From: CAZOBJ01 sp964577825
Lineage (GTDB): Bacteria; Planctomycetota; SZUA-567; JAFGNG01
Direction: 5' to 3'
Length of the DNA: 44,409 nt
Assembly (NCBI GenBank): GCA_964577825.1
Contig: CAZOBJ010000017.1
Coordinates: 1 to 44,409, forward strand
The notes beneath the pieces were generated by a model. It saw only the letters and a program-made list of their open reading frames with translations, was not told the origin of the DNA and searched no databases. This document shows, piece after piece, positions 32,146 to 41,007 of this stretch (positions are counted from its first letter, which is position 1; each line of letters opens with the position of its first letter). Both the position numbers and the translations under genes were made by a program.

Positions 32146-33354
32146 ATGACCCGCCCCACGATGCGATTCAGACGGGCCCTCCTCCTTGCGGCCTTCCTGG
32201 GACACCTCGCCGCAATGCTTCTCTTGCTCTACCTTCCCTGGAACCTCTTCGCGCACGCGGAGACACGGGGCGGGCGACTCGTAGGTGCGGGCTTCACCCT
32301 GCTCCTGTGCGGGTGCATGGCCCTGTGGCTCCTGCGACATCGACGCACGCGTCGTCTGGGTGCAATGGCCATCGGCCTGCTGCTGATCGGCGCGCTGGGG
32401 TGCCTAGCCGGCGCCTCTTCTCTGGCACCGCACGACCTCGTCTCGCACGGCAACTTCACACAACACTACACCGGGGATGCTCGTTTCGAGAAGCACGCAC
32501 TCGCGAATCTGGTCCCGGAGATCGATCAGCTCAAGCTTGGCTCATACCTGATTCCACATCTCGACCCAGTCATGGACCAGGGACAGGCCGAGAGGGTTCG
32601 GCGCGTGTTTCTCGACATCTACCGAGAGCTGCGACAGGACGGCGCCTTTGTACGGGCGGGGTCGGCCCTTGGGTTGTGCTATGAGGACATGCTCAGCGGC
32701 AGACGTCGCACGCTTCATTTCTACAAGTATGTGCCCCGGCACTTGGCGCGCGACTCCTACCCGGTTCTCGTCTTCTTTCACGGCAGCCTTGGGAACTTTA
32801 AGGGCTACACTTGGGTGCTCAAGCGCCTAGCGGACTCCAAGGGGTACGCCGTGATCGCGCCGACGTACGGTTGCGGAAACTGGTACCTGGACCGGGACTG
32901 CTCGGTGGTCACCGCGATCTACGAGCACTGCCTGGACGCGTCCGTCCTCGACGAGGAGTCCATCTACCTGGTAGGCTTGTCCAACGGCGGAACCGGCGTC
33001 ACCCGCGCGATCCGACATTCTGGCGACCGATACAAGGGATTCATCCTGCTCTCGGCCGTGATCGAACCCGAGGTACTCTCCTCCGACGGCTTCGCGGAGA
33101 GCTCGGCAGGTAAGCCCTTTCTAATGATCCATGGCGAGAGAGATCGCAGGATCTCGGTGGATGGCATCCATGCAAGCGAGGACATGCTGCGAAAGCAAGG
33201 GCTTTCCGTGGCCTGCCTGGTCTACCCCGAAGAGGACCACTTCCTCTTCTTCTCGCAACGCACCTCGGTCCTCCGGGATATCGCAGACTGGTTGCCCAAC
33301 AGCGAGCCCGCGAAGCAAGGGGAGGACACGGCTGCACAGCAGGGCCGCGGCTGA
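32146..33354 (+). CDS. Membrane-anchored alpha/beta hydrolase
   Basis: The 402-residue protein has three N-terminal hydrophobic helices (about residues 9-29, 44-62 and 68-85) and a C-terminal alpha/beta hydrolase domain. The oxyanion motif is FFHGSLGNFKGY, the nucleophile elbow GLSNGG, the acid HGERDRRIS and the catalytic His EEDHFLFF. A likely role is an esterase or peptidase on the outer face of the membrane. The ATG at 32146 has GGAG 7 nt upstream. Codon use is mixed, with A- or T-ending codons far commoner than in purL and purQ just upstream, and the GC content is visibly lower, suggesting recent transfer. The start is internal to a much longer open frame that overlaps purL and is not real. 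Confidence 0.82.
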   Translation: MTRPTMRFRRALLLAAFLGHLAAMLLLLYLPWNLFAHAETRGGRLVGAGFTLLLCGCMALWLLRHRRTRRLGAMAIGLLLIGALGCLAGASSLAPHDLVSHGNFTQHYTGDARFEKHALANLVPEIDQLKLGSYLIPHLDPVMDQGQAERVRRVFLDIYRELRQDGAFVRAGSALGLCYEDMLSGRRRTLHFYKYVPRHLARDSYPVLVFFHGSLGNFKGYTWVLKRLADSKGYAVIAPTYGCGNWYLDRDCSVVTAIYEHCLDASVLDEESIYLVGLSNGGTGVTRAIRHSGDRYKGFILLSAVIEPEVLSSDGFAESSAGKPFLMIHGERDRRISVDGIHASEDMLRKQGLSVACLVYPEEDHFLFFSQRTSVLRDIADWLPNSEPAKQGEDTAAQQGRG

Positions 33355-33425
33355 CGCTGTACTCTTGTATGAGCTCGCCACCGCGGCGCAAGCGTCCGGT
33401 CTCCGTAACGAAGGAAGGGAACCCC

Positions 33426-34499
33426 ATGGACCTACAGCGTTTCCCCATTCGTGCGCACTGGATCGAGGGCGCGGTCTCGGTGCAGACCACACAGGCGCCC
33501 GCGCCTTCCTCGCCCGCGGGGAACGCAGGGAAGAACCCGCCAGCGGGCCCCGACTGCGTGCGGCCTTGGCGCCTGCCGCATGAGGAGCTGGACCTCTTCT
33601 CCAAGCCCTTGCAGAACCGTGCAGGGGCCGCGGCCGGGGTGCGCCTGCGCGTGCGCACGGACGCCACCGCCCTGGGCCTGCGCCGCGTGCCCGACCCGGA
33701 CGAGCAGGGCCCGCGCGCGGTGGACCTCACCATCGACAACGACCTCGTGCGCACCGAGGCGTTCCCCGCGAACGGCGAAGAGGTCCGGTTCCCTCGCCTG
33801 CCCGCGGGCGACAAGGTGGTCGAGCTCTGGCTGCCCGTGCAGGGCGCCACGCGGCTGACCGCAATACTCGCCCCGTCCGAAGCGAAGCTCGAGCCGGCAG
33901 CGGACGCGCGCACCCGCTGGGTGGTCTACGGCAGCTCCATCACCCAGTGCGCGGCCGCGCACAGCCCGGCGCGCACCTGGCCCGCCCTGGCCGCGCGCGC
34001 GGCGGACCTGCACCTCACCTGCCTGGGGTTCGGCGGGAGCTGCCACCTCGAGCCCCTGGTCGCCCAGGTCGTGCGCCGGCTGCCCGCGGGGCTCGTCACG
34101 CTCAAGTGCGGGATCAATATCTACGGCGCCGGGTCGCTCTCGCCGCGCACGTTCCGGTCGGCCCTGCTCGGGTTCCTGGACATCGTGCGCGAGGGCCACC
34201 CGGACACGCCGGTCGTGGTGGTCAGCCCGATCCTCTCCCCGCCGCGCGAGAAAACCAAGAACGCGGTCGGGTTCACGCTCGAGGACATGCGCACAGAGCT
34301 GCGCGAGGCCGTGGCCGCGTACGCGTCCGTGCGCAGCGACGCGACCCTCCACTACGTGGACGGCCGGGAGCTCTTCGGCCAGGACCTGGCCGCGCGCTGC
34401 CTGCCCGACGACCTCCATCCGAACGGCGACGGGTACGAGGCCCTGGGCGCCAACGTGGTCGAGCGGGTGCTCGCGCCCCTGGGGTTCGCGCGCACCTGA
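33426..34499 (+). CDS. SGNH/GDSL-family hydrolase
   Basis: The 357-residue product is a two-domain carbohydrate-esterase-like protein. The N-terminal beta-rich domain (about residues 1-155) contains VVELWLPVQGATRL. The C-terminal domain has the four SGNH blocks: VVYGSSITQC (nucleophile Ser), GFGGSCHLEP, LKCGINIYG and DDLHPNGDGY (Asp-His). The order resembles bacterial CE-type acetylesterases. No signal peptide is seen, so it looks cytoplasmic. The ATG at 33426 has GGAAGGGA about 5 nt upstream; an upstream start at 33369 lacks such a site. It follows the membrane hydrolase by 71 bp on the same strand. Confidence 0.85.
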   Translation: MDLQRFPIRAHWIEGAVSVQTTQAPAPSSPAGNAGKNPPAGPDCVRPWRLPHEELDLFSKPLQNRAGAAAGVRLRVRTDATALGLRRVPDPDEQGPRAVDLTIDNDLVRTEAFPANGEEVRFPRLPAGDKVVELWLPVQGATRLTAILAPSEAKLEPAADARTRWVVYGSSITQCAAAHSPARTWPALAARAADLHLTCLGFGGSCHLEPLVAQVVRRLPAGLVTLKCGINIYGAGSLSPRTFRSALLGFLDIVREGHPDTPVVVVSPILSPPREKTKNAVGFTLEDMRTELREAVAAYASVRSDATLHYVDGRELFGQDLAARCLPDDLHPNGDGYEALGANVVERVLAPLGFART

Positions 34500-34511
34500 G
34501 AGCATTTGCGG

Positions 34512-34540
34512 TTGCGTACGCGGCCGAAACCCCGTATATA
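34512..34540 (+). promoter_or_regulatory. Candidate promoter for the Ser/Thr kinase gene
   Basis: TTGCGT (34512-34517) and TATATA (34535-34540) with a 17-nt spacer, just after the SGNH hydrolase stop and about 90 bp before the kinase start. Confidence 0.4.
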
Positions 34541-34637
34541 GGGGCGGCCCCGGGCGGGTCGTGTATGCCCGCCAGGGGCAGGATCAGAGGAGGCCGCGGC
34601 CCGCCTGCGGCCGCGGCGCGCGAGGCATGCGGATTCG

Positions 34638-35483
34638 ATGCCCGAATCGGCCGACTTCACCAACCACCAAGTGGGCGGATACCGCCTGGTCCAGCGGATC
34701 AACATCGGCGGGTTCTCGAGCATCTGGAGGGGCCGCGAGGCCGACCGCCCCGAGTCCGAGGCCGCGATCAAGATCATGCGCCCGCACGCGGCCCAGTCGT
34801 CCGAGGCGCGGCAGATGTTCCGCCACGAGTGGAAGATCGCCCGCCGGTTCGAGCACGCGCGGCTCCTGTTGTACTACGGGTACGGCACGCACCGGAGCCT
34901 GCCGTACGTGACCATGGAGTACTTCCCGGGCAAGTCGCTGCGGCGGCTGCTCACCGACGACGCGGGCGCGGTGCGCGGCGCGGCCCCGGCGATCATCTCC
35001 CAGGTCGCCGAGGCCCTCCAGTACATCCACACGCTGGGCGTGGTCCACTGCGACCTGAAGCCCGAGAACGTGCTCATCGGCAAGGGCCGGCAGGTGCGGC
35101 TCATCGACTTCTCCATCGCCCAGACCCGGTGGCAGCGCAGGCTGTCGGTCTCGCGCAAGATTCACGGCACCCCCGCGTATTTGAGCCCGGAGCAACTGCG
35201 CCGCGAGCGCATCACCCCGCGCAGCGACCTGTACAGCCTGGGCGTGATCTGCTTCGAGGTCCTGGCCGGCCGGGCGCTGTTCACCGGCCGGGACGCCAAG
35301 GCCGTGATGCAGCAGCACGTGGCCACCACCCCGCCGCGCCTGAGCCTGCTCAACCCCCAGGTGAGCACGGCCATGGACCGGCTGGTGGCCGATCTGCTGG
35401 CCAAGGACCCGAATCTTCGGCCCCGCAGCGCGCGGGAAGTGCTGCGCCGCCTGTCCTCAGCGGACATGTACATCCTGGCCTGA
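34638..35483 (+). CDS. Hanks-type Ser/Thr protein kinase (kinase domain only)
   Basis: The 281-residue protein is a bare eukaryotic-like kinase domain. The glycine loop is INIGGFSSIW, the ATP Lys45 is in AAIKIM, the alpha-C Glu is in FRHEWKIAR, the catalytic loop is VVHCDLKPENVLI and the activation segment ends in GTPAYLSPEQ. The magnesium motif reads DFS (LIDFSIAQ) instead of DFG; DFS/DFA variants are sometimes active. HCD replaces HRD, so activation-loop control through the HRD Arg is lost. No transmembrane helix, PASTA or sensor domain follows, so the kinase is soluble and its signal unknown. The ATG lacks a strong ribosome-binding site. accA begins about 100 bp downstream. Confidence 0.9.
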   Translation: MPESADFTNHQVGGYRLVQRINIGGFSSIWRGREADRPESEAAIKIMRPHAAQSSEARQMFRHEWKIARRFEHARLLLYYGYGTHRSLPYVTMEYFPGKSLRRLLTDDAGAVRGAAPAIISQVAEALQYIHTLGVVHCDLKPENVLIGKGRQVRLIDFSIAQTRWQRRLSVSRKIHGTPAYLSPEQLRRERITPRSDLYSLGVICFEVLAGRALFTGRDAKAVMQQHVATTPPRLSLLNPQVSTAMDRLVADLLAKDPNLRPRSAREVLRRLSSADMYILA

Positions 35484-35508
35484 ACGTGCCGGGGTGCGCC
35501 TTTTCGGC

Positions 35509-35538
35509 TTGAACGGCATCCGGTCCACGCGGTAGAAT
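35509..35538 (+). promoter_or_regulatory. Promoter of accA
   Basis: TTGAAC (35509-35514) and TAGAAT (35533-35538, 5 of 6 consensus) with an 18-nt spacer, about 40 bp before the accA start. Confidence 0.6.
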
Positions 35539-35580
35539 CGCCCCGCCGCGTACGGAGGCGTGCAGGCGCGAGGAGTCGCC

Positions 35581-36705
35581 ATGCCCGACCAAAGCTTCAA
35601 CCTGGACTTCGAGAAGCCGCTCGAAGAGATCCGGCGACGCATCGAGGAGCTGCGCCAGGCCGCGCAACACGGCCAGGTGGACCTGCACGCCGAGATCGAG
35701 GCCATGGAGCAGCAGCAGCAGTCCATGGTCCGCCGCGCCTACGCGAACCTGACCCCCTGGCAGGAGGTGCTGGTCGCGCGCCATCCCATGCGCCCCCAGA
35801 CGCGCGACTACCTGCGCACCACGTTCCGCAACTTCGTGGAGCTGCACGGCGACCGGGCCTTCGCCGACGACCACGCCATTGTCACCGGCTTCGCCGAGGT
35901 GGGCGCCCACCGGGTGCTGCTCGTGGGCGAGCACAAGGGCCGCACCGTGGAGGAGCGCCGCGTCGGGTTCGCGGGCTGCCCGCACCCGGAGGGGTATCGC
36001 AAGGCCCTGCACAAGATGGACCTGGCCGAGAAGTTCGGCCTGCCCGTGGTGACCCTGATCGACACCAAGGGCGCGTATCCGGGCACGGGCGGCGAGGAGC
36101 GCGGCGTGGGCCCGGCCATCGCCGCGAACCTGCGCCGGATGAGCCGGCTGCGCGTGCCCGTGGTGATCGTGGTCATCGGCGAGGGCGGCTCGGGCGGCGC
36201 GTTGGGCATCGGGATCGGCGACCGGGTGTACATGCTCCAGCACGCCTACTACTCGGTCATCAGCCCCGAGGGGTGCGCGGCGATCCTGTGGCGCGACGCC
36301 TCGCGGGCCCCGGAGGCGGCCGCGGCCATGTGCATCGCCAGCCGGGACCTGAAGCGCTTCGAGCTCATCGACGAGATCATCACCGAACCGGTGGGCGGCG
36401 CGCACAAGGACCCGGAGGCCATGGGCCGGATCCTGGGCGAGGTGCTCGCGCGCGCCCTGGACGAACTGTGCGCGGTGCCCATCGACGACCTGCTCGCCCG
36501 GCGGTACGAGCGCCTGCGCGCGATCGGCCAGTGGGAAGAGGCCACCGAGGACCGGCTGCGCGAGATCCTGTCCCCGCCGCCCGAACCGGCCGCGCCCGAG
36601 CAGGAGTCCGCCACGCCCGCCCCGCCCGACGAAGAGAGTAAGCACCAGCCGGAGCCCGAGGCGGACACCGAACTCGAACACGAGCGCGAGCGCGCCGAGG
36701 ACTGA
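35581..36705 (+). CDS. accA: Acetyl-CoA carboxylase carboxyltransferase subunit alpha
   Basis: AccA pairs with AccD to transfer carboxyl from carboxybiotin to acetyl-CoA, starting fatty-acid synthesis. The 374-residue protein has the N-terminal helical segment (FEKPLEEIRRRIEELR), the core GFAGCPHPEGYRKALHKM, TLIDTKGAYPGTGGEERG, GEGGSGGALGIGIGDRVYML and the late SPEGCAAILWRDA motif, all canonical. The C-terminal 45 residues are an acidic Glu/Pro tail absent from most homologues. The ATG at 35581 has GAGGAG 5 nt upstream; an ATG 21 bp earlier lacks support. accD is not in the window. Confidence 0.96.
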   Translation: MPDQSFNLDFEKPLEEIRRRIEELRQAAQHGQVDLHAEIEAMEQQQQSMVRRAYANLTPWQEVLVARHPMRPQTRDYLRTTFRNFVELHGDRAFADDHAIVTGFAEVGAHRVLLVGEHKGRTVEERRVGFAGCPHPEGYRKALHKMDLAEKFGLPVVTLIDTKGAYPGTGGEERGVGPAIAANLRRMSRLRVPVVIVVIGEGGSGGALGIGIGDRVYMLQHAYYSVISPEGCAAILWRDASRAPEAAAAMCIASRDLKRFELIDEIITEPVGGAHKDPEAMGRILGEVLARALDELCAVPIDDLLARRYERLRAIGQWEEATEDRLREILSPPPEPAAPEQESATPAPPDEESKHQPEPEADTELEHERERAED

Positions 36706-36786
36706 CCGCTTGTTCGCCAAGGCCGCGCAGTCCTGCACACCTTCGTCCCAAGGTCCTCACCCGACCCACCGAGGAAAGGCTTGCCC

Positions 36787-37707
36787 GTGACCGCGAGCTT
36801 TGTGGACGCGCTTGACGAGGCGATCGGCCGCAAGCGGAGCGTGGCCTGCGTGGGCCTGGACCCGCGCTCCGCGCGCCTGCCGCCCGCGCTCGCGCCGCCG
36901 CCGGACGCGGACAGAGAGGCCGTGGCCCGGGCCGTGGCCGCGTTCTGCGCGCGCATCCTGGACGCGGTCGCGGACCGCGTGTGCGCGGTGAAGCCGAACA
37001 TCGCGTTCTTCGAGGCCCTGGGCCCCGCGGGCCTGGACGTGTACGCGGATCTCGTGGACCAGGCGCATGCGGCCGGACTGCTCGTCATCGGCGACGTAAA
37101 GCGCGCGGACATCGGGTCCACGGCCCGGGCGTACGCGGCCGCGCACCTGGGCGGCGAGGGGCCGGGGACGCTGGCCGCGCACGACGCGGTGACCGTGAAC
37201 CCGTACCTGGGCACGGACGCGGTGGGCCCGTTCCTGGACGCATGCCGCGCGCGAGGCGCGGGGCTCTTCGTGCTGGTGAAAACGAGCAACCCCTCCAGCG
37301 CCGAGGTCCAGGACCTCGCCCTCGCGCAACGGGGCACCGTGGCCGAGCGCGTGGCCGGGCTTGTGCACGGCTGGGGCCGGGACCTGTGCGGGGCCTGCGG
37401 GCTCTCGAGCGTGGGCGCGGTGGTGGGTGCCACGCACGCGGGGGCGCTCGCGCGGTTCCGGGCGCTCATGCCGCGGGCGGTGCTCCTGTTGCCCGGGTAC
37501 GGCGCCCAGGGCGCGCGCGGCGCGCAGGTCACCGACGCCTTTCTGCCCGGGGGCCGGGGCGCGATCGTGAACGCCAGCCGCTCGGTCCTGTACGCCTGGG
37601 AGCAGGACCCGGACGCCGACGTCGCCCAGGCCGCGCGCAAGGCGGTCGACGCCATGAACGCGGACCTGGGCTCGGCGCTCGCCGCGGCGGGCAAGCCGCT
37701 CGCCTAA
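36787..37707 (+). CDS. pyrF: Orotidine 5'-phosphate decarboxylase (type 2)
   Basis: PyrF decarboxylates OMP to UMP in pyrimidine synthesis. The 306-residue length and order (CVGLDPRSARLP, AVKPNIAFFEALG, GDVKRADIGSTARAY, FVLVKTSNPSS, LPGYGAQGA, GGRGAIVNASRSVLYAW) mark the longer type 2 class found in actinobacteria, myxobacteria and planctomycetes rather than the 230-residue class. The DVKRAD motif carries the catalytic Lys and Asp pair. I prefer the GTG at 36787; a TTG six bases upstream is possible, since GAGGAAAGG at 36771-36779 can serve either. It lies 81 bp after accA. A repeat cluster follows. Confidence 0.93.
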   Translation: MTASFVDALDEAIGRKRSVACVGLDPRSARLPPALAPPPDADREAVARAVAAFCARILDAVADRVCAVKPNIAFFEALGPAGLDVYADLVDQAHAAGLLVIGDVKRADIGSTARAYAAAHLGGEGPGTLAAHDAVTVNPYLGTDAVGPFLDACRARGAGLFVLVKTSNPSSAEVQDLALAQRGTVAERVAGLVHGWGRDLCGACGLSSVGAVVGATHAGALARFRALMPRAVLLLPGYGAQGARGAQVTDAFLPGGRGAIVNASRSVLYAWEQDPDADVAQAARKAVDAMNADLGSALAAAGKPLA

Positions 37708-37778
37708 GGCGCCGCGCGGGCGCACAAGCGCGCCCCGTCCGTGAGTGCGACCCTTCGCTGTCCGACAACCCGTCCTTC

Positions 37779-38054
37779 GTTCCCTCTCCCTACCCCTCCC
37801 CCGGCCCGGGAGGGGACGAGTGTGGGGCCCGCACGCTCGCTTCTCCAATCTGTCGGCATGAACCTGCGGTGTGATCTTCGCTCTCACTACCTCCGGCCGG
37901 GACGCGCACTTCGTTCCCTCTCCCCTCGGGAGAGGGTGAGGGTGAGGGTGAGGGCGAGGGAAGATGGACGAGACGTGCTCGGCGCTTCCCGCCCGCGCCG
38001 CGTACTTGAAAATCCCCCTCCCTAGCCCTCCCCCGGAGGGGGAGGGGACGCGCG
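37779..38054. repeat. Composite repeat cluster between pyrF and apbE
   Basis: A hybrid A/B hairpin (37779-37816), a linker of about 95 nt, an A hairpin (37912-37951) and a B hairpin (38013-38054) joined by the TACTTGAAAATCCC linker. The A-linker-B half is nearly identical to 11999-12125. This fills the 353-bp convergent gap; nothing else is seen there. Confidence 0.88.
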
Positions 38055-38060
38055 GGGCGC

Positions 38061-39149
38061 TCAGGGCGCCTGGGCCGGCGCGTCCTCGTCGGGATAGCGC
38101 ACGAGCCGCACCTCGCCGTCCGGGGCCTGGACCTGGAGGATGGCCTCCACGCCCGGCAACTGCGAGAGGAACTCCCGGCCCGCGTCCACGCCCAGGACAC
38201 TAACCGTGGTGGCCATGGCGTCCGCAGCCGTGCACACATAGGGGTCCGTGCGCGCGGCCTCGGGCACGATCACCGTGACCCCCACGAGCGTCCCGCTGAC
38301 CGGCCGGCCGGTGCGCGGGTCCACGATGTGCGAGTAGCGCGTGCCCTGGTGCACGAAGTAGCGCCGATAGTTGCCGCTCGTGGCCACGGCGCAGTCCACG
38401 AGCTCGATGCGTTCGAGCACCGCCTCGCCCCCGCGGCGCGGGTCCTGCACGCCCACGGCCCACGCGCGCCGCGACGGGTGCGGGCCGAACACGCGCACTT
38501 CGCCGCCGATCTCCACGAACCCGGACGCGAACCCGGCCGCGCGCAGCGCCAGCACCGCGCGGTCCACGGCATACCCCTTGGCAATGGCGCCCAGGTCCAC
38601 GCGCACGCCCGCCCTGCGCACGCGCACGGTGCGCTCCTGCGGGTCCAGGTCCACGAGGCGGCTGCCCATGCGGGCGCGCACCTCGTTGACGCGCTCCTGC
38701 GGGGGGAGGCCGTCCACCAGCTGCCCCTCGAACGTGTAGAGCTCGAGAAGCGGACCCACGGTCACGTCGAAGGCCCCGCCCGAGAGCCGGTGGTAGCGCA
38801 TGGCCTCCAGCAGCACCGTGTACGTGGACGGGCTGAGAGCGAGCGCCTCGCCGGGGGCGAGCCGGTTGAGCCGGCCGATCTCGCTCTGCGAGCGGTGGGC
38901 GCTCATGCGCTCGCCCACCTCGCGCACGGCGGACAGGGCCCGGTCCAGGGCCTGGTCGGCGGCCTCGGCGCGGCCCGGGCCCACGGCCAGCTTGAAGCGG
39001 GCGTTGATCTTCGCCCCGCCGAACACGACCGCGTTGCGTTCCACGAGGTCGGCGCGCAGGTGGCGCCACAGGCCGTACCCGAGGCCCGCGGCCACGGCCA
39101 CGACCACGGCCGCGCGTAGGAAGCGGCGCGCGCGCGGTGCCTCAGGCAT
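38061..39149 (-). CDS. apbE: FAD:protein FMN transferase ApbE
   Basis: ApbE attaches FMN covalently to threonines of flavoproteins such as Nqr/Rnf subunits outside the cytoplasm. The 362-residue protein starts with a single membrane anchor (about residues 9-26) instead of the usual lipobox. The core has MSAHRSQSEIGRLNRL, GGAFDVTVGPLLELY, VDLGAIAKGYAVDRA, YSHIVDPRTGRPV and TAADAMATTVSVLG, with the Mg-binding residues in place. Its ATG overlaps the end of iscU by 8 bp, so it is the fourth gene of iscS-PilZ-iscU-apbE. The repeat cluster begins only a few bases after its stop. Confidence 0.93.
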   Translation of the reverse strand: MPEAPRARRFLRAAVVVAVAAGLGYGLWRHLRADLVERNAVVFGGAKINARFKLAVGPGRAEAADQALDRALSAVREVGERMSAHRSQSEIGRLNRLAPGEALALSPSTYTVLLEAMRYHRLSGGAFDVTVGPLLELYTFEGQLVDGLPPQERVNEVRARMGSRLVDLDPQERTVRVRRAGVRVDLGAIAKGYAVDRAVLALRAAGFASGFVEIGGEVRVFGPHPSRRAWAVGVQDPRRGGEAVLERIELVDCAVATSGNYRRYFVHQGTRYSHIVDPRTGRPVSGTLVGVTVIVPEAARTDPYVCTAADAMATTVSVLGVDAGREFLSQLPGVEAILQVQAPDGEVRLVRYPDEDAPAQAP

Positions 39150-39561
39150 GGGTCTGCCCGCGTACGTCGTGCGCGTCCGGCGAAACCTCGGGCGACGCTT
39201 GGCGCGCGCGATAGTCGGCGATGGCCGCGCGCAGCCCGTCCGCGGCCAGGTTCGAGCAGTGCAGCTTGTTCGGCGGCAGCCCGTCCAGCTCGTCGGCCAC
39301 CTGGTCGCGGGTGATTTGCTCGGCCTGTTCCAGGGTCTTGCCCCGGGCGAGCTCGGTGATCATCGAGCTCGTGGCGATGGCCGCGCCGCAGCCCAGGGTC
39401 TTGAACCGCACCTCCGCCACGCGGCCATCGCGGACCCGGATGGTGATCTTCATCATGTCCCCGCACACCGGGTTGCCGACCTCGCCCACGCCGTCGGGAC
39501 GCTCCACCTCGCCCATGTTGCGCGGGTTGCTGAAGTGGTCCATCACCTTGTCGCTGTACAT
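39142..39561 (-). CDS. iscU: Iron-sulfur cluster scaffold protein IscU/NifU-type
   Basis: This is the scaffold on which Fe-S clusters are built with sulfur from IscS. The 139-residue protein carries the three conserved cysteines: Cys33 (NPVCGD), Cys58 (LGCGAAIA) and Cys102 (LHCSNLA). It begins MYSDKVMDHFSNPRN, the typical NifU-like N-terminus. No C-terminal Nfu domain or ferredoxin-like cluster motif follows, so it is a free-standing scaffold. GAGGAG lies 6 nt before the ATG at 39561. It is separated from iscS by a PilZ gene and overlaps apbE by 8 bp. Confidence 0.95.
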   Translation of the reverse strand: MYSDKVMDHFSNPRNMGEVERPDGVGEVGNPVCGDMMKITIRVRDGRVAEVRFKTLGCGAAIATSSMITELARGKTLEQAEQITRDQVADELDGLPPNKLHCSNLAADGLRAAIADYRARQASPEVSPDAHDVRGQTHA

Positions 39562-39602
39562 GGACCGCTCCTCGGCGCCCGCCTCGCCGTGCACGGCATC
39601 AC

Positions 39603-41006
39603 TCAGCCGCCGCGCGGGTGCGCTGTGTTCTCTTCCTCGGCGGAGCCCTGAGAGGAGCCGTCCCGCGCGCGCAGGGCGTGGCGGCGGATGAGGCGGGTGT
39701 CCGCGCGCGGCAGGCTCTCCGTGGCCCGCTTGGCTGCGGCCGCGTGCTCGGCCTGCTCGCGCAGCTGGAACACCGCGCGCACGATGCGGTGCTGCACGGC
39801 CTCCTCCAGCCCGATGAACTGCACGTGCACGCGCGCGGCGGCCGCCTCCCGGAGCGCCCGCGGTACCGCGTCCGGCGCGGACTCGGACGCCGTACCCACC
39901 ACCCGCAGCACCGTGCCGTGCACGGTCACCGGCGCCTGCGCGTCGGGCAGGCTCACCGGAAACCGCAGCGTGTCTCCGGCGTGGATGGGCGGGTCGTTGT
40001 CCGCGGTCTGGATGCCGCACCCGCCCGCGCTGATGTCGCGCAACACCCCGGTCTTCACGCCGTGACGCCGTCCGGCCAGCTCGATCGGGTCGGGCGGGGC
40101 CTCGCCCGCGGTGGGATAATGGAGGAACTTGAACGGCACGTCCATGCGCACGCGCATGAACTCGCGCCGCTGCAGCTCGCGCACCTCGTCCGCATGCCGG
40201 ATCCGGCACGCGAGCAGGGGAAAAACCTCCAGCACCTCGCTCTGGAAGGTGTAGTACTTGTCCTCCTGCGCGAGATGGCCCTCCACCCGCTGGCCGGGGG
40301 CGGGTCGCGCGCCCTCGTCCAGGTCCGGGCGCACGGTCACCAGGATCCGGTCCTCGTCCACGTCCAGCACGCCGCACGGATACGCCTCGCGCGCGCCCTC
40401 GAAATGCACCTGTAGGCTCTGGCCGGGCACCAGGTCCTCGGTCCTCTCCAGCGGTCCCTGGGCCGGCGCGGCCTCTGGCGCGGCCTGGGCCGACGCGGGC
40501 CTCGCAGGCGCGGGTTCGGTCCAGGACGCCACCTCCGCGGACGTATCCGCGGCCAGGCGCTCGCCCGCTTCGCCCTCGGCCGCGGCCAGGGTCTCGGAGG
40601 TGGGCACCTCCATGGTGGGCGCGATGAACAGGGCGTAGCGGATCTTGTCCACCCCGTCCGCGCCGATCTTCTCCTGCAAAGGGTCGGAGACCACGTCGTC
40701 GAACACGCTCATGGAGTTCACCGCGTTGCGCGGATGGCGCAGGTGGAGCGCGCGCAGCGTCTGCACGAACGCGCGCGCCGCGGGCGCGGCGATGCCCCGG
40801 GCGCGGCACATCTCGTACATCTTGCGCCAGAAGCGCTCCCAGGCGCGGTGGCGGGCGCGGTTTTCCAGGAGCTTGCGCGCCAAGAGCGCCGCGAACACCA
40901 GGAACAGGACCACCGCCACGTACCACCACGCCTGCCCCGTCTCCCGCTGGGCGGTGCGCTGGAACGGCCACCAGGACGGCTGTTGGGTGGTGCCCGGTTC
41001 GGCCAT
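39603..41006 (-). CDS. Membrane-anchored PilZ (cyclic-di-GMP-binding) protein
   Basis: The 467-residue protein has one N-terminal membrane helix (about residues 27-44), a basic segment, an Ala/Pro/Glu-rich linker (about 135-185), a YcgR-N-like beta domain (LQVHFEGAREAYPCGV, VEGHLAQEDKYYTFQSEVLEV) and a PilZ domain. The cyclic-di-GMP signatures are RREFMRVRMDVP (RxxxR-type) and DISAGGCGIQT (DxSxxG). This order is that of flagellar-brake proteins, with an added membrane anchor. It begins one base after the iscS stop and ends 42 bp before iscU, an unexpected position inside an Fe-S assembly operon. Confidence 0.88.
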   Translation of the reverse strand: MAEPGTTQQPSWWPFQRTAQRETGQAWWYVAVVLFLVFAALLARKLLENRARHRAWERFWRKMYEMCRARGIAAPAARAFVQTLRALHLRHPRNAVNSMSVFDDVVSDPLQEKIGADGVDKIRYALFIAPTMEVPTSETLAAAEGEAGERLAADTSAEVASWTEPAPARPASAQAAPEAAPAQGPLERTEDLVPGQSLQVHFEGAREAYPCGVLDVDEDRILVTVRPDLDEGARPAPGQRVEGHLAQEDKYYTFQSEVLEVFPLLACRIRHADEVRELQRREFMRVRMDVPFKFLHYPTAGEAPPDPIELAGRRHGVKTGVLRDISAGGCGIQTADNDPPIHAGDTLRFPVSLPDAQAPVTVHGTVLRVVGTASESAPDAVPRALREAAAARVHVQFIGLEEAVQHRIVRAVFQLREQAEHAAAAKRATESLPRADTRLIRRHALRARDGSSQGSAEEENTAHPRGG

Positions 41007-41007
41007 G

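Noticed and set aside
28663..33354. A continuous plus-strand open frame of more than 1500 codons
   Set aside because: It is a GC-driven shadow of purL and purQ in another frame; only its last 402 codons (from 32146) are a real gene with its own ribosome-binding site.
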